Below, in pieces: positions 1 to 6,434 of a stretch of DNA of 20,645 nucleotides. This stretch comes from Bacillota bacterium. GTDB taxonomy: Bacteria > Bacillota > Desulfotomaculia > Desulfotomaculales > JAJYZD01. A program made the translations under genes and the position numbers. The notes beneath the pieces were generated by a model that worked only from the letters and a program-made list of their open reading frames with translations, ran no database searches and was not told the DNA's origin. Each line of letters starts with the position of its first letter. The first letter of the stretch is position 1. The stretch covers positions 1 through 20,645 of the forward strand of contig JAJYZD010000031.1 of assembly GCA_021800315.1 (NCBI GenBank), read 5' to 3'.

Positions 1-85
1 CATAGCGCGACATAGTTGTGCCCTTGCGAGCAACTTATACCGCTTTCCCGCCTTAAGACGCAGACCCTTGGAGTTTCCTCCGCAA

Positions 86-107
86 GCCCCCGCCTTTAGG
101 CGTGGGG
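86..107 (+). mobile_element. Possible IS200/IS605-type right-end hairpin (remnant)
   Basis: A strong imperfect hairpin: C-rich arm 87-94, TTTA loop 95-98, G-rich arm 99-107 with one mismatch at 103, followed by a short GTCTATGAC-like flank. Hairpins of the form CCCCCGCC-TTTA-GGCG-GGGG are typical of the right ends of IS200/IS605 and TnpB-only elements. On the plus strand, bases 16-98 read as an open stretch ending in TAG inside the hairpin, but I do not recognise a TnpB C-terminus in it. No transposase lies in the window, so this is either the edge of an element that continues off the left end or a leftover. The call is by resemblance only. Confidence 0.4.
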
Positions 108-218
108 TCTATGACTACTTTTAGCAACGCCGGTGCGCGGCCTGGTTAAGGTAAAAGCCATAACAACGGCCAGTATGGGCACATAGGCGCCGCCAAGGCG
201 AACGTAACGGAAATCTTT
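108..218. other. Unassigned stretch downstream of the endonuclease relic
   Basis: No recognisable gene. On the minus strand the frame of the upstream relic stays open past its TGA stop (219-221) for about 40 codons, to a stop at 96-98. It reads a hydrophobic segment (LGGAYVPILAVVMAF) but has no start codon or ribosome binding site of its own. It could be a fragment of another decayed gene or chance. The boundary of any mobile element with the hairpin at 86-107 is not visible. Confidence 0.3.
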
Positions 219-1149
219 TCAGGATTGTCCGAAGCCATATTCCTCACTAATAGCCTGGATGATTCTTCTAGCGAGAAAGCTTTCTTCCTGTTTCTCTATT
301 CTTTCATCGATATTTTTTTCAAGTTTTTGAAGTTCCATTTTTACCACGGCAGGTTCCTTGCGGTCCCTGAAGATTTCGAAAAAAGCTCTCCAGTAACAGG
401 CCTCAATACCTGCAATCTTTTGCGTTTCAATGGTTTTCATATACTTGTCCATAAGACCCGTTCTAGCAAAGCGACCAAAATTGCGTCCTCCATCAACCTC
501 CGGGGAGTCGACTATGTTGCTCCCAGGTTTAGGATAAGGAAGTACACCTTGAGGTTGTCTTATGATGGTGCTATCCTTCGAGCTTCTGAGGTATTGCCAA
601 TAATAATTGCGGTATTCGGCAGCATATTTGGCAGAAATAACAAATGGGGTTGCTACTCTGGGCTTACCAGAAATAACATTTGACAAAAACCATGGCACAA
701 CAACCAGTAGATCCATAGTAGCGCAAGCTGATGAGGTAACAATATATCTAAAGCTGGGTTCGCGTTCTTTTGCAAGCAGGTACCAACCATTTAGCTCAAT
801 ACCAAACAAAATATCAACTTCTTCAGCCGACCCAGGATTATATTTCATTAACAATACATCAGGGAACGTTTGGGATTACCTGATAAATCCACATAGGGGA
901 TATCGATTATGCGGATCCCAAACAGCCCTCATATTATTCAACGTTATAACTACCTGGTCTTCAATAGTAGCACCAAGGGTTTGCATTTAAAGTAAAGATA
1001 TCGGTGGCAAGGAGCCCAGAAATTATAGTCTCTGTTTCAAAGTAAAATGGCAATGCACCAAGGGCCTTCTGTACCCCTTGCCAAACCTCAAGGTTTTCTG
1101 CACTCGCACTTATTTCGGGCGGAGTAGGACACTGAACGCTAGTCATCAT
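219..1149 (-). pseudogene. Broken gene, probable type II restriction endonuclease relic
   Basis: Three pieces of one protein of about 310 residues. The first starts at ATGATG (1144-1149), overlapping the stop of the methyltransferase upstream, and reads MTSVQCPTPPEI... to FTLNAN. A +1 shift at the CCC run (plus-strand GGG 977-979) moves the frame to LGATIEDQVV... An in-frame TAA at 876-878 follows GFIR. The third piece then runs SQTFPDVLLMKYN... to the stop at 219-221. The pieces join smoothly when one C is removed and the stop is read through. PD (in FPDVLL) followed 20 residues later by ELN (in GIELNG) fits a PD-(D/E)XK nuclease pattern with the lysine changed to asparagine. Position just after and overlapping a DNA methyltransferase is typical of a restriction-modification pair. 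The endonuclease identity is inferred; the decay is seen directly. Local GC is far below the ribosomal cluster. Confidence 0.6.
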
Positions 1150-1678
1150 TCGCCACCCTTTGAACCGCCAGTCTATAAAACTTATCAATCAGCTCTGCAC
1201 TAAAACACCGCCGCTTTAATATCTTCGAAGCAAGCGCACCTGTACACATCCCACCAAACGGCTCCCAAACCACATCTCCAATATCCGAAGAAGCACTAAT
1301 AATGATTTTTGTCAGAGATAACGGCTTCTGATTGGCATGAAGTGACTTTACACCGTTCTTTATTCGCTCATCGCCATGCATAGGCGGCTCATTCCAGACA
1401 TTTTGGATACCGAATAGACAGTTAAACTTCGCACGCATCTGCTCCCACTCCCCATCAGTCAGAGAGCGCTTGCCGTCAATTGAAAAATATGGCATACCCT
1501 CCGGTTTACCATGCTTATTGGCATAAGAAACAAGAGACTTGAATGCTTCAGGTGGCGGGAAGTACCATAGACGATCCTTAGTAAAATACTTCCTCGTTGC
1601 CGCATTCGCCACACCACAGGCCTGATTTGTGCAGTAAAATGGCAATCCTGTTCTCTCCCATTCATGCCTGCCATTCAA
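1139..1678 (-). pseudogene. Truncated DNA methyltransferase (N4/N6-type), C-terminal part
   Basis: A 179-residue reading frame with the C-terminal hallmarks of a DNA amino-methyltransferase: HANQKP at residues 114-119 and the AdoMet-binding loop WEPFGGMCTGA at 138-148, then a typical AEL strand and C-terminal helix (FYRLAVQRV). A methyltransferase of this layout should carry its catalytic (D/N/S)PP(Y/F) motif upstream of these motifs; none is present. The nominal start (TTG 1676-1678) lies directly after an in-frame TAG (1679-1681). The frame before that TAG stays open for about 35 codons but shows no recognisable motif. This is therefore a 5'-truncated or nonsense-interrupted gene, unlikely to be active. 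It runs into the probable endonuclease relic with an overlap, so it was once the modification half of a restriction-modification system. Confidence 0.72.
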
Positions 1679-1899
1679 CTACCTATCCACCAAGAGCACC
1701 AAGCCAAACCTGTGCCACAGAATTCCTTTGGGCAACCAGCTTCTGGAACCTGCCTTGTCAATCGTACCAATCTTCGACACCTCAGAGAAGATTCCTTTTC
1801 ACATGTTGTACCCGGGAAAAAATATTTACTGGGCCCAGATATCCTCGCTGGTACAACTTTTGCCCACTAAGAGGTGGTGGGTTTACCATTTTAGCGAAG
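1679..1899. other. Gap between methyltransferase relic and tRNA terminator
   Basis: No intact gene is seen. Short open frames on both strands have no start signal, family motif or conserved look. On the minus strand, in the frame of the methyltransferase, the stretch from about 1780 to 1682 is open and may be remnant coding sequence. GC is low, like the rest of the left segment. Confidence 0.4.
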
Positions 1900-1945
1900 A
1901 AATACAAAACAGCAAGGCCGGGAAATTCCGTCGGATTTTCCCGGC
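1900..1945 (-). terminator. Rho-independent terminator of the tRNA-Cys unit
   Basis: A perfect 9-bp inverted repeat (GCCGGGAAA at 1917-1925 and TTTCCCGGC at 1937-1945) with an 11-base loop. On the minus strand it is followed by a T-rich run (CTTGCTGTTTTGTATTTCTT). It starts seven bases after the tRNA 3' end, where a tRNA terminator is expected. As no terminator is seen between the CwlD-like gene and the tRNA, it may also stop read-through from the ribosomal cluster. Confidence 0.7.
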
Positions 1946-1951
1946 TCCACT

Positions 1952-2027
1952 TGGAGGCGGCACCCAGATTCGAACTGGGGAATGGAGGATTTGCAGTCCT
2001 CTGCCTTAGCCACTTGGCTATGCCGCC
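1952..2027 (-). tRNA. tRNA-Cys (anticodon GCA)
   Basis: A full cloverleaf on the minus strand. The acceptor stem GGCGGCA pairs with TGCCGCC, the D-arm is GCC...GGC, the anticodon stem GAGGA/TCCTC encloses loop CTGCAAA with anticodon GCA, the variable loop has five bases, and the T-arm CCCAG-TTCGAAT-CTGGG is intact. The discriminator base is U73, the known identity base of tRNA-Cys, and the CCA end is encoded. Length is 76 bases including CCA. It has its own promoter 17 bases upstream and a terminator just downstream. Confidence 0.97.
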
Positions 2028-2044
2028 ACGTCGCTCCCGTTGAT

Positions 2045-2073
2045 ATGTTAACACACGGCGGGCAGTTCGTCAA
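2045..2073 (-). promoter_or_regulatory. Sigma-A-type promoter for tRNA-Cys
   Basis: On the minus strand, a -35 box TTGACG (2068-2073), a 17-base spacer and a -10 box TAACAT (2045-2050) lie upstream of the tRNA. The -10 box ends 17 bases before the mature 5' end, leaving a short leader for RNase P to remove. The -35 box differs from consensus at one position. It is the clearest promoter in the window. Confidence 0.8.
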
Positions 2074-2078
2074 CCGCC

Positions 2079-2723
2079 TCACCGGCTGTCCACCGTGGAG
2101 GGAATATCGTTCTCCAGGGTTTCGAGCGTCCTCCCGTTTACGGCCGGAGGCTGGGCGGCAAAATACCTGGCCACTCCCGCGTAGACGGCCCAGGCCAGGT
2201 TATCCTCGCCCCGGGCATCCAGAGGCCCGGTCTCGACCTCCACCCAGGGCGCAGCCGTGCTCGAACCAGGTTCGGCCGCCAATTCCGGGGCGCCGGTTTG
2301 CACCAGGGCCATTTCCCGCCGGATGTCCCGGGCCAACTCCTCTTCCCCGGCCGAATAGGTGATCCGCTCATGAACGCCCGGACGGACGCTGACCAGCAGG
2401 TCGGCCGGACCGGCCGACCTGAGAACGGCGGCCAGACCGGTGGCGCCCTCCGGCGGGTAATCCAGGGAGGGATCGGCGTCTCCGGACAGCACCACCATGG
2501 CCCCCGCCTGACCCAGCCAGTCGACCAGTTTGCCGGCGGTCTGCGATCCGTCTTCCCCGTAACCCCCGTAGGCCCCGTCGACGATTATCACCTTGCTCGC
2601 GAGCGCCCCGGCCAGGGCCCGTACGTGTTCCTCCTCCAGGCGAACCGGGAACACCCGGTAGGCCAGGAGAAAGACCGCGAGCAGGAACGCGACGGATACC
2701 ACCATTCTTACCTTGCCGACCAT
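2079..2723 (-). CDS. Degenerate CwlD-like (Amidase_3 family) membrane-anchored protein
   Basis: A protein of 214 residues with an N-terminal transmembrane anchor (about residues 6-25) and an amidase_3-like domain. Family landmarks are recognisable but altered. The zinc-binding PGHGG element is replaced by DGAYGG (49-54), the TRdxD strand by LSGDAD (79-84), and the SIHAN element, which carries the second zinc histidine, by SVRPG (112-116). The final helix NLAWAVYAGVARYF (175-188) matches the family's C-terminal helix. It should therefore not be a working N-acetylmuramoyl-L-alanine amidase. The place after rpsI is where Bacillus has cwlD, whose product makes muramic-delta-lactam in spore cortex, and this supports homology. 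The frame is intact, so this is a pseudoenzyme rather than a pseudogene. The start is ATG with AAGGTAGG upstream; the gene lies 72 bases after rpsI. Family assignment is by eye. Confidence 0.65.
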   Translation of the reverse strand: MVGKVRMVVSVAFLLAVFLLAYRVFPVRLEEEHVRALAGALASKVIIVDGAYGGYGEDGSQTAGKLVDWLGQAGAMVVLSGDADPSLDYPPEGATGLAAVLRSAGPADLLVSVRPGVHERITYSAGEEELARDIRREMALVQTGAPELAAEPGSSTAAPWVEVETGPLDARGEDNLAWAVYAGVARYFAAQPPAVNGRTLETLENDIPSTVDSR

Positions 2724-2738
2724 CCGGCCTACCTTCCC

Positions 2739-2769
2739 CCGGGCATTTTTTTTCTTACCATATGCCCGG
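2739..2769 (-). repeat. Hairpin with A-rich loop in the leader of the CwlD-like gene
   Basis: An 8-bp perfect inverted repeat (CCGGGCAT 2739-2746, ATGCCCGG 2762-2769) encloses a 15-base loop holding a run of eight A on the transcribed strand. It sits between rpsI and the CwlD-like gene, directly before that gene's ribosome binding site. There is no T-run after the stem on either strand, so it is not a standard terminator. It could serve as an mRNA end-protecting or processing hairpin. Confidence 0.45.
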
Positions 2770-2795
2770 AGAAGGACAAGTATGCCCCGCCGCTA

Positions 2796-3188
2796 CTAAC
2801 GTTTGGAGAATTGAGGAGCGCGGCGGGCCTTTTTCAAGCCGTACTTACGTCTTTCCTTCATCCGCGGGTCGCGGGTCAAAAAGCCGGCGGCTTTTAAAAC
2901 CTTCCGAAGATTGGGGTCGGCCTGGATCAAAGCCCTGGCGATGCCCAGCTTGACCGCGCCCGCCTGCCCGCTCGTCCCGCCGCCCTTCACCCGGGCCTGC
3001 ACGTCGAACCGGCCGGTTACCCCGGTCAGGTCCAACGGCTGGTTGATCGTAACCTCGAGACTGCGGCGCCCGAAATATTCGCCCGGCTTCTTGCCGTTAA
3101 CCGTTACCCGGCCCTCTCCCGGGTAAAGATACACCCGGGCGATGGCGTTCTTGCGCCGGCCGGAGCCATAAAAATGAACCTGCGCCAA
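2796..3188 (-). CDS. rpsI: 30S ribosomal protein S9
   Basis: S9, 130 residues, the usual length. It lies in the head of the small subunit, where its C-terminal tail reaches the P-site tRNA. The N-terminal GSGRRKNAIARV (residues 8-19) and the basic C-terminal ending in QFSKR are diagnostic; the last arginine contacts the tRNA anticodon loop in known structures. The start is TTG (3186-3188) after GGGGGAGG, giving MAQVHFYGSGRRK; no upstream ATG would fit. It follows rplM by 15 bases, the near-universal rplM-rpsI pair, and is probably translated from the same message. Confidence 0.97.
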   Translation of the reverse strand: MAQVHFYGSGRRKNAIARVYLYPGEGRVTVNGKKPGEYFGRRSLEVTINQPLDLTGVTGRFDVQARVKGGGTSGQAGAVKLGIARALIQADPNLRKVLKAAGFLTRDPRMKERRKYGLKKARRAPQFSKR

Positions 3189-3203
3189 TTGCCTTCCTCC
3201 CCC

Positions 3204-3635
3204 TTACTGCAGATCCCAGTTCTCGGGTTTCTGGGCCTGATGCGGATGCTCCGGCCCCGGGTACACCTTCAGCTTGGCCGCCATATCGGCCCCCAGGCTG
3301 TTGTGCGGCAGCATCCCGACGATCGCCTTGGTCACCGCCAACTCCGGCCTGGTCTTCATGAGGATCGCGTACTTGGTTGTTTTCAGCCCGCCCGGGTAGC
3401 CGGAGTGACGCGTATAAAGCTTCTGGTCCAACTTCTTCCCGGTCAGGACCACTTTGGCGGCATTGATGACGATGACGTGGTCGCCTGTATCAACGTGCGG
3501 CGTAAAGGTAGGCTTGTGTTTGCCGCGCAGTATATGCGCCGCCGCGGCGGCCAACCGCCCCAGAACCCTGCCTTCGGCGTCGATGACGTACCATTTGCGC
3601 GTCACCTCTTCCTTTTTAGCCATGTAGGTTTTCAA
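3204..3635 (-). CDS. rplM: 50S ribosomal protein L13
   Basis: L13, 143 residues, a 23S rRNA-binding protein needed early in large-subunit assembly. The family signatures RKWYVIDAEGRVLGRLA (residues 13-29), HVIVINA and LYTRHSGYPGG are all present, as is the conserved MLPHNSLG segment. The start chosen is TTG at 3633-3635, reading MKTYMAKKEEV, the common Gram-positive N-terminus; it has GGGGAGGG six bases upstream. An internal ATG four codons later lacks such a site. It sits 21 bases after truA and 15 before rpsI. Confidence 0.96.
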   Translation of the reverse strand: MKTYMAKKEEVTRKWYVIDAEGRVLGRLAAAAAHILRGKHKPTFTPHVDTGDHVIVINAAKVVLTGKKLDQKLYTRHSGYPGGLKTTKYAILMKTRPELAVTKAIVGMLPHNSLGADMAAKLKVYPGPEHPHQAQKPENWDLQ

Positions 3636-3656
3636 CGAAACCCTCCCCTTTTTCCC

Positions 3657-4415
3657 TTACAAATCCGGGTCCCCCGGGTAACAAACTTCGGTCAGGCACA
3701 ATCCTTGCGCGGGCGCGGCCGGCCCGCCCCGGCCGCTCTTCCCGGCCGCCAGCAGTCCGGTCACCCGGGATGGTGCCAACTTACCCCGGCCCACCTCGAC
3801 CAACGTACCGGCCATCATCCTGACCATCTTGTACAGAAAGCCGTCGGCGCAGAAGGTCAACCGTACCAGCGGACCATCCGCTTCCACCACGGCCCGGAAA
3901 AGGTGCCGGACCGTCGAGGAAACCGGTGTCCCCGCTACCTGGAAGGCGGCGAAGTCGTGCACCCCGGTGAGGCGGGAAGCCGCCTCCCGCATGGCGCCCA
4001 CGTCCAGCCCGGGTCCCACGTGCCAACTGTAGCGGTTCAAGAGCGGCGAGCGCAAAGCCTCGTTGTAAACCGTATAGACATAGGTCTTGTTCCTGGCCCA
4101 AAAGCGGGCGTGAAACTGATCCGGAACCTCGCGGGCCGAAACCACCGCCAGATCAAGGGGCAGGAACGCGTTTAAGGCCAGCGGCATCCTTTCCACCGGG
4201 CAGGGCCAGGCCTCAAGGTCAAAGTTGACCACCTGGCCGGATGCGTGGACCCCGGCATCGGTACGGCCGGCCCCGGTCACCACCACCGGACGTCCCGCGA
4301 GCCGGGTCAACGTATCGCGCAACACACCCTGCACCGTGCGCACGGACCCTTTTTGGATCGCGAATCCGTGAAACCCGGTACCGTCGTACGCAATGACCAG
4401 TTTAACGTTGCGCAC
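3657..4415 (-). CDS. truA: tRNA pseudouridine(38-40) synthase TruA
   Basis: TruA, 252 residues, converts uridines 38-40 in the anticodon arm of many tRNAs to pseudouridine. The catalytic aspartate is D53 in the motif GAGRTDAGVHASGQV. The N-terminal YDGTGFHGF (10-18) and the C-terminal FLYKMVRMMAGTLVEVGRG are further family signatures. The usual glutamine after GF is replaced here (GFAIQ). The start is GTG (4413-4415), giving MRNVKLVIAYDGT. The gene follows rplQ after only 27 bases, without the two ATPase genes and one permease gene of an ECF transporter that Bacillus and many Clostridia carry at this point. Confidence 0.96.
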   Translation of the reverse strand: MRNVKLVIAYDGTGFHGFAIQKGSVRTVQGVLRDTLTRLAGRPVVVTGAGRTDAGVHASGQVVNFDLEAWPCPVERMPLALNAFLPLDLAVVSAREVPDQFHARFWARNKTYVYTVYNEALRSPLLNRYSWHVGPGLDVGAMREAASRLTGVHDFAAFQVAGTPVSSTVRHLFRAVVEADGPLVRLTFCADGFLYKMVRMMAGTLVEVGRGKLAPSRVTGLLAAGKSGRGGPAAPAQGLCLTEVCYPGDPDL

Positions 4416-4442
4416 GGCCTACGCCCCCCGGTAAACCATGCC

Positions 4443-4781
4443 CTAGACCAGTTCCAAAATGGCCATGCGCGCGGCGTCGCCGCGCCGGTAGCCCAGCTTG
4501 ATGATCCTGGTGTAACCGCCCGGCCGGCGTTCGTAACGCGAGGCCACGGTATCGAACAACTTGCGCACCACGTCCTCCTCCCAGACGTAGGCCAGCACCA
4601 GCCGGCGGGAGGCCAGGTCGCCCTTCTTACCCATGGTGATAATGCGCTCGGCCACCGGCCTGACGGCTTGGGCCCTGGCCTCGGTGGTGACGATGCGGCC
4701 TTCCTTGAGGAGGGAAGTAACCATGTTGCGCATCATGGCCCCGCGGTGGCCGGTGTTCCGCCCCAGCTTATGATAGCTCAT
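4443..4781 (-). CDS. rplQ: 50S ribosomal protein L17
   Basis: L17, 112 residues, a large-subunit protein near the exit-tunnel opening. The N-terminal YHKLGRNTGHRGAMMRNM is diagnostic, and the core LLKEGRIVTTEARAQAVRPVAE and end RRGDAARMAILELV match the short (bacterial type) form. The start is ATG (4779-4781) with AAAGAGGAC upstream; it begins 14 bases after rpoA and is probably coupled to it. It is the last gene of the classic alpha operon. Confidence 0.97.
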   Translation of the reverse strand: MSYHKLGRNTGHRGAMMRNMVTSLLKEGRIVTTEARAQAVRPVAERIITMGKKGDLASRRLVLAYVWEEDVVRKLFDTVASRYERRPGGYTRIIKLGYRRGDAARMAILELV

Positions 4782-4795
4782 CTTAGTCCTCTTTC

Positions 4796-5743
4796 CTACT
4801 CGTCGCGTTGTTTAAGGGAAAGTCCCAACCCGGACAGCTTCTGGGTTACCTCTTCCAGGGACTTTTTGCCCAGGTTGCGTACTTTCATCATGTCGTCCTC
4901 GTTGCGCTGGACGAGGTCCTGGACCGAATTGATGCCGGCCCTCTTGAGGCAGTTGTAGGAGCGCACCGACAGGTCCAGTTCCTCGATGTTCATCTCCATG
5001 AGCCTGTCCTTGCGTTCATCCTCTTTTTGCACCAGCAGTTCCACTTCTTTGAGGTTCTCGGTCAAGCCGATGAAGAGGAGCATGTGCTCGGAGAGGATCC
5101 TGGCCGCCAGGCTGGTGGCCTCGTCCGGCCGGATCGAGCCGTCCGTCCACACTTCCAGGGTAAGCTTGTCGTAGTCGGTCCGTTGGCCGACCCGGGTGTT
5201 TTCCACAAAGAAGTTGACCCGGCGGATGGGGGTGAACACCGAGTCGATCGGCACCACGCCGATGACGTGGTCCCCCTTCTTGTTCCCCTCGGCCGGCACG
5301 TAACCCCGCCCTTTGACCGCGGTGATCTCCATGAACAGCCGGGCTCCCTCGCCCAGGGTGGCTATCTTCAGATCGGGACTCAGGACTTCCACGTCGGAGT
5401 CGTGGATGATGTCGCGCGCGGTGACGGTACGTTCGCCGACCGCCTCCACCCGTAGCGTTTTTTCCTCGTCCCCGTATATTTTCAGAGACAGGTTCTTCAG
5501 GTTGAGGATGATTTCGGTGACATCCTCCGTGACGCCCGGTATGGTGGAAAACTCGTGCAACACCCCGTCTATCTTGACCGAAGTCACCGCCGCTCCCGGC
5601 AGGGAAGACAGGAGAATCCGCCTGAGCGAGTTGCCCAGGGTTATCCCGTATCCCCGCTCCAGAGGTTCCACCACGAAACGGGAGAAAGTATTATTCTCGC
5701 TGGTTTCGATGCACTCAATTCTCGGTTTTTCAATTTCCAGCAC
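4796..5743 (-). CDS. rpoA: DNA-directed RNA polymerase subunit alpha
   Basis: RNA polymerase alpha, 315 residues, the normal length. The N-terminal assembly domain (about 1-235) carries the dimerisation signature LERGYGITLGNSLRRILLSS (28-47) and RVNFFVENTRVGQRTDYDKL. A charged linker (KEDERKDRLMEMNIEEL) leads to the C-terminal domain that binds UP elements and activators, with RSYNCLKRAGI (261-271) and the helix-hairpin-helix VRNLGKKSLEEV (288-299). The start is GTG (5741-5743), reading MLEIEKPRIE. A 44-base gap separates it from rpsD, one of the longer gaps in this part. Nothing looks altered. Confidence 0.98.
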   Translation of the reverse strand: MLEIEKPRIECIETSENNTFSRFVVEPLERGYGITLGNSLRRILLSSLPGAAVTSVKIDGVLHEFSTIPGVTEDVTEIILNLKNLSLKIYGDEEKTLRVEAVGERTVTARDIIHDSDVEVLSPDLKIATLGEGARLFMEITAVKGRGYVPAEGNKKGDHVIGVVPIDSVFTPIRRVNFFVENTRVGQRTDYDKLTLEVWTDGSIRPDEATSLAARILSEHMLLFIGLTENLKEVELLVQKEDERKDRLMEMNIEELDLSVRSYNCLKRAGINSVQDLVQRNEDDMMKVRNLGKKSLEEVTQKLSGLGLSLKQRDE

Positions 5744-5787
5744 TACGTAGATCGCCCCCCTCGAATCAACCGATCCCTAAAGGAAAC

Positions 5788-6420
5788 CTACCTGGAGTAC
5801 AGCTCTACGATCAAGTGCTCGGCCACCGCCGCGTCGATCTGTTCGCGCGCCGGCAATGCGGTTACCGTGGCCCGGGCCTGTTCGGCCTCATAGCTGAGCC
5901 ATTCCGGAATCGCCCGTTCCGAGGAGCGCTCCATGAGTTCCTTGATCCGGGGCAGGGACTTGCTCCCCGGATCGACGGCCACCACGTCCCCGGCCTTGAC
6001 CAGGGCGGAAGGTATGTCGGTCCGCCGGCCGTTCAAGGTGAAGTGGCCGTGCCGCACCAACTGCCGGGCTTCTTTCCGGGAGGCGCCCAGCCCCAGCCGG
6101 TAAACGACGTTGTCCAGGCGGCGCTCCAGGAGCCGCAAAAGGTTCTCACCGGTGATGCCGGTCGCCCGTTCGGCCTTATCGAAGTAGTTGCTGAACTGCC
6201 GCTCCAGCACTCCGTAGATGCGTCTAGCCTTTTGCTTCTCCCTCAGCTGCGTCCCGTATTCCGACACCTTCTTCTGCCGCCGGCTTTGTCCATGGGACCC
6301 GGGGGCGAAATTGCGTCTGTCGATAGCGCACTTGGTCGAGTAGCAGCGGTCGCCCTTCAGGAAGAGCTTCGCGCCCTCCCGCCGGCAGAGCCGGCAGACC
6401 GGCCCCGTATACCTAGCCAT
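5788..6420 (-). CDS. rpsD: 30S ribosomal protein S4 (zinc form)
   Basis: S4, 210 residues, a primary 16S rRNA binder that starts assembly of the small-subunit body and in several bacteria represses the alpha operon. The N-terminal zinc site is intact: C9, C12, C26 and C31 (VCRLC...CYSTKC). The S4 RNA-binding domain RRLDNVVYRLGLGASRKEARQLV follows. The start is the ATG at 6418-6420 (MARYTGP), 14 bases after rpsK with GGGAGG upstream; the open frame extends 15 codons further into rpsK, but those codons are not S4-like. The position between rpsK and rpoA is the common order outside Bacillus, where rpsD is elsewhere. Confidence 0.97.
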   Translation of the reverse strand: MARYTGPVCRLCRREGAKLFLKGDRCYSTKCAIDRRNFAPGSHGQSRRQKKVSEYGTQLREKQKARRIYGVLERQFSNYFDKAERATGITGENLLRLLERRLDNVVYRLGLGASRKEARQLVRHGHFTLNGRRTDIPSALVKAGDVVAVDPGSKSLPRIKELMERSSERAIPEWLSYEAEQARATVTALPAREQIDAAVAEHLIVELYSR

Positions 6421-6434
6421 GTTTATCCTCCCTC

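Noticed and set aside
225..990. Plus-strand open frames opposite the endonuclease relic
   Set aside because: The minus-strand pieces join into one coherent protein with a nuclease-like motif and partner methyltransferase; the plus-strand frames show neither start signals nor family features.
1682..1780. In-frame open stretch upstream of the methyltransferase TAG as part of the gene
   Set aside because: It keeps frame for about 33 codons but shows no catalytic (D/N/S)PP(Y/F) motif or other family feature, so it is noted only as possible remnant coding sequence.
1952..1975. tRNA-Cys 3' end as an attachment site
   Set aside because: No second copy of the tRNA 3' end and no integrase gene were seen in the window.
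1782..2054. Minus-strand open frame of 90 codons across the tRNA region
   Set aside because: It reads through tRNA-Cys, its terminator and its leader, so it cannot be a real gene.
2298..2897. Long plus-strand open frames opposite the cluster (also at 3174-4175, 7167-8510, 8581-9774, 9862-11208, 15546-16598, 16765-17667 and 18576-19523)
   Set aside because: They lie antisense to well-identified genes, have compositions typical of GC-rich antisense frames, and lack family motifs or ribosome binding sites.
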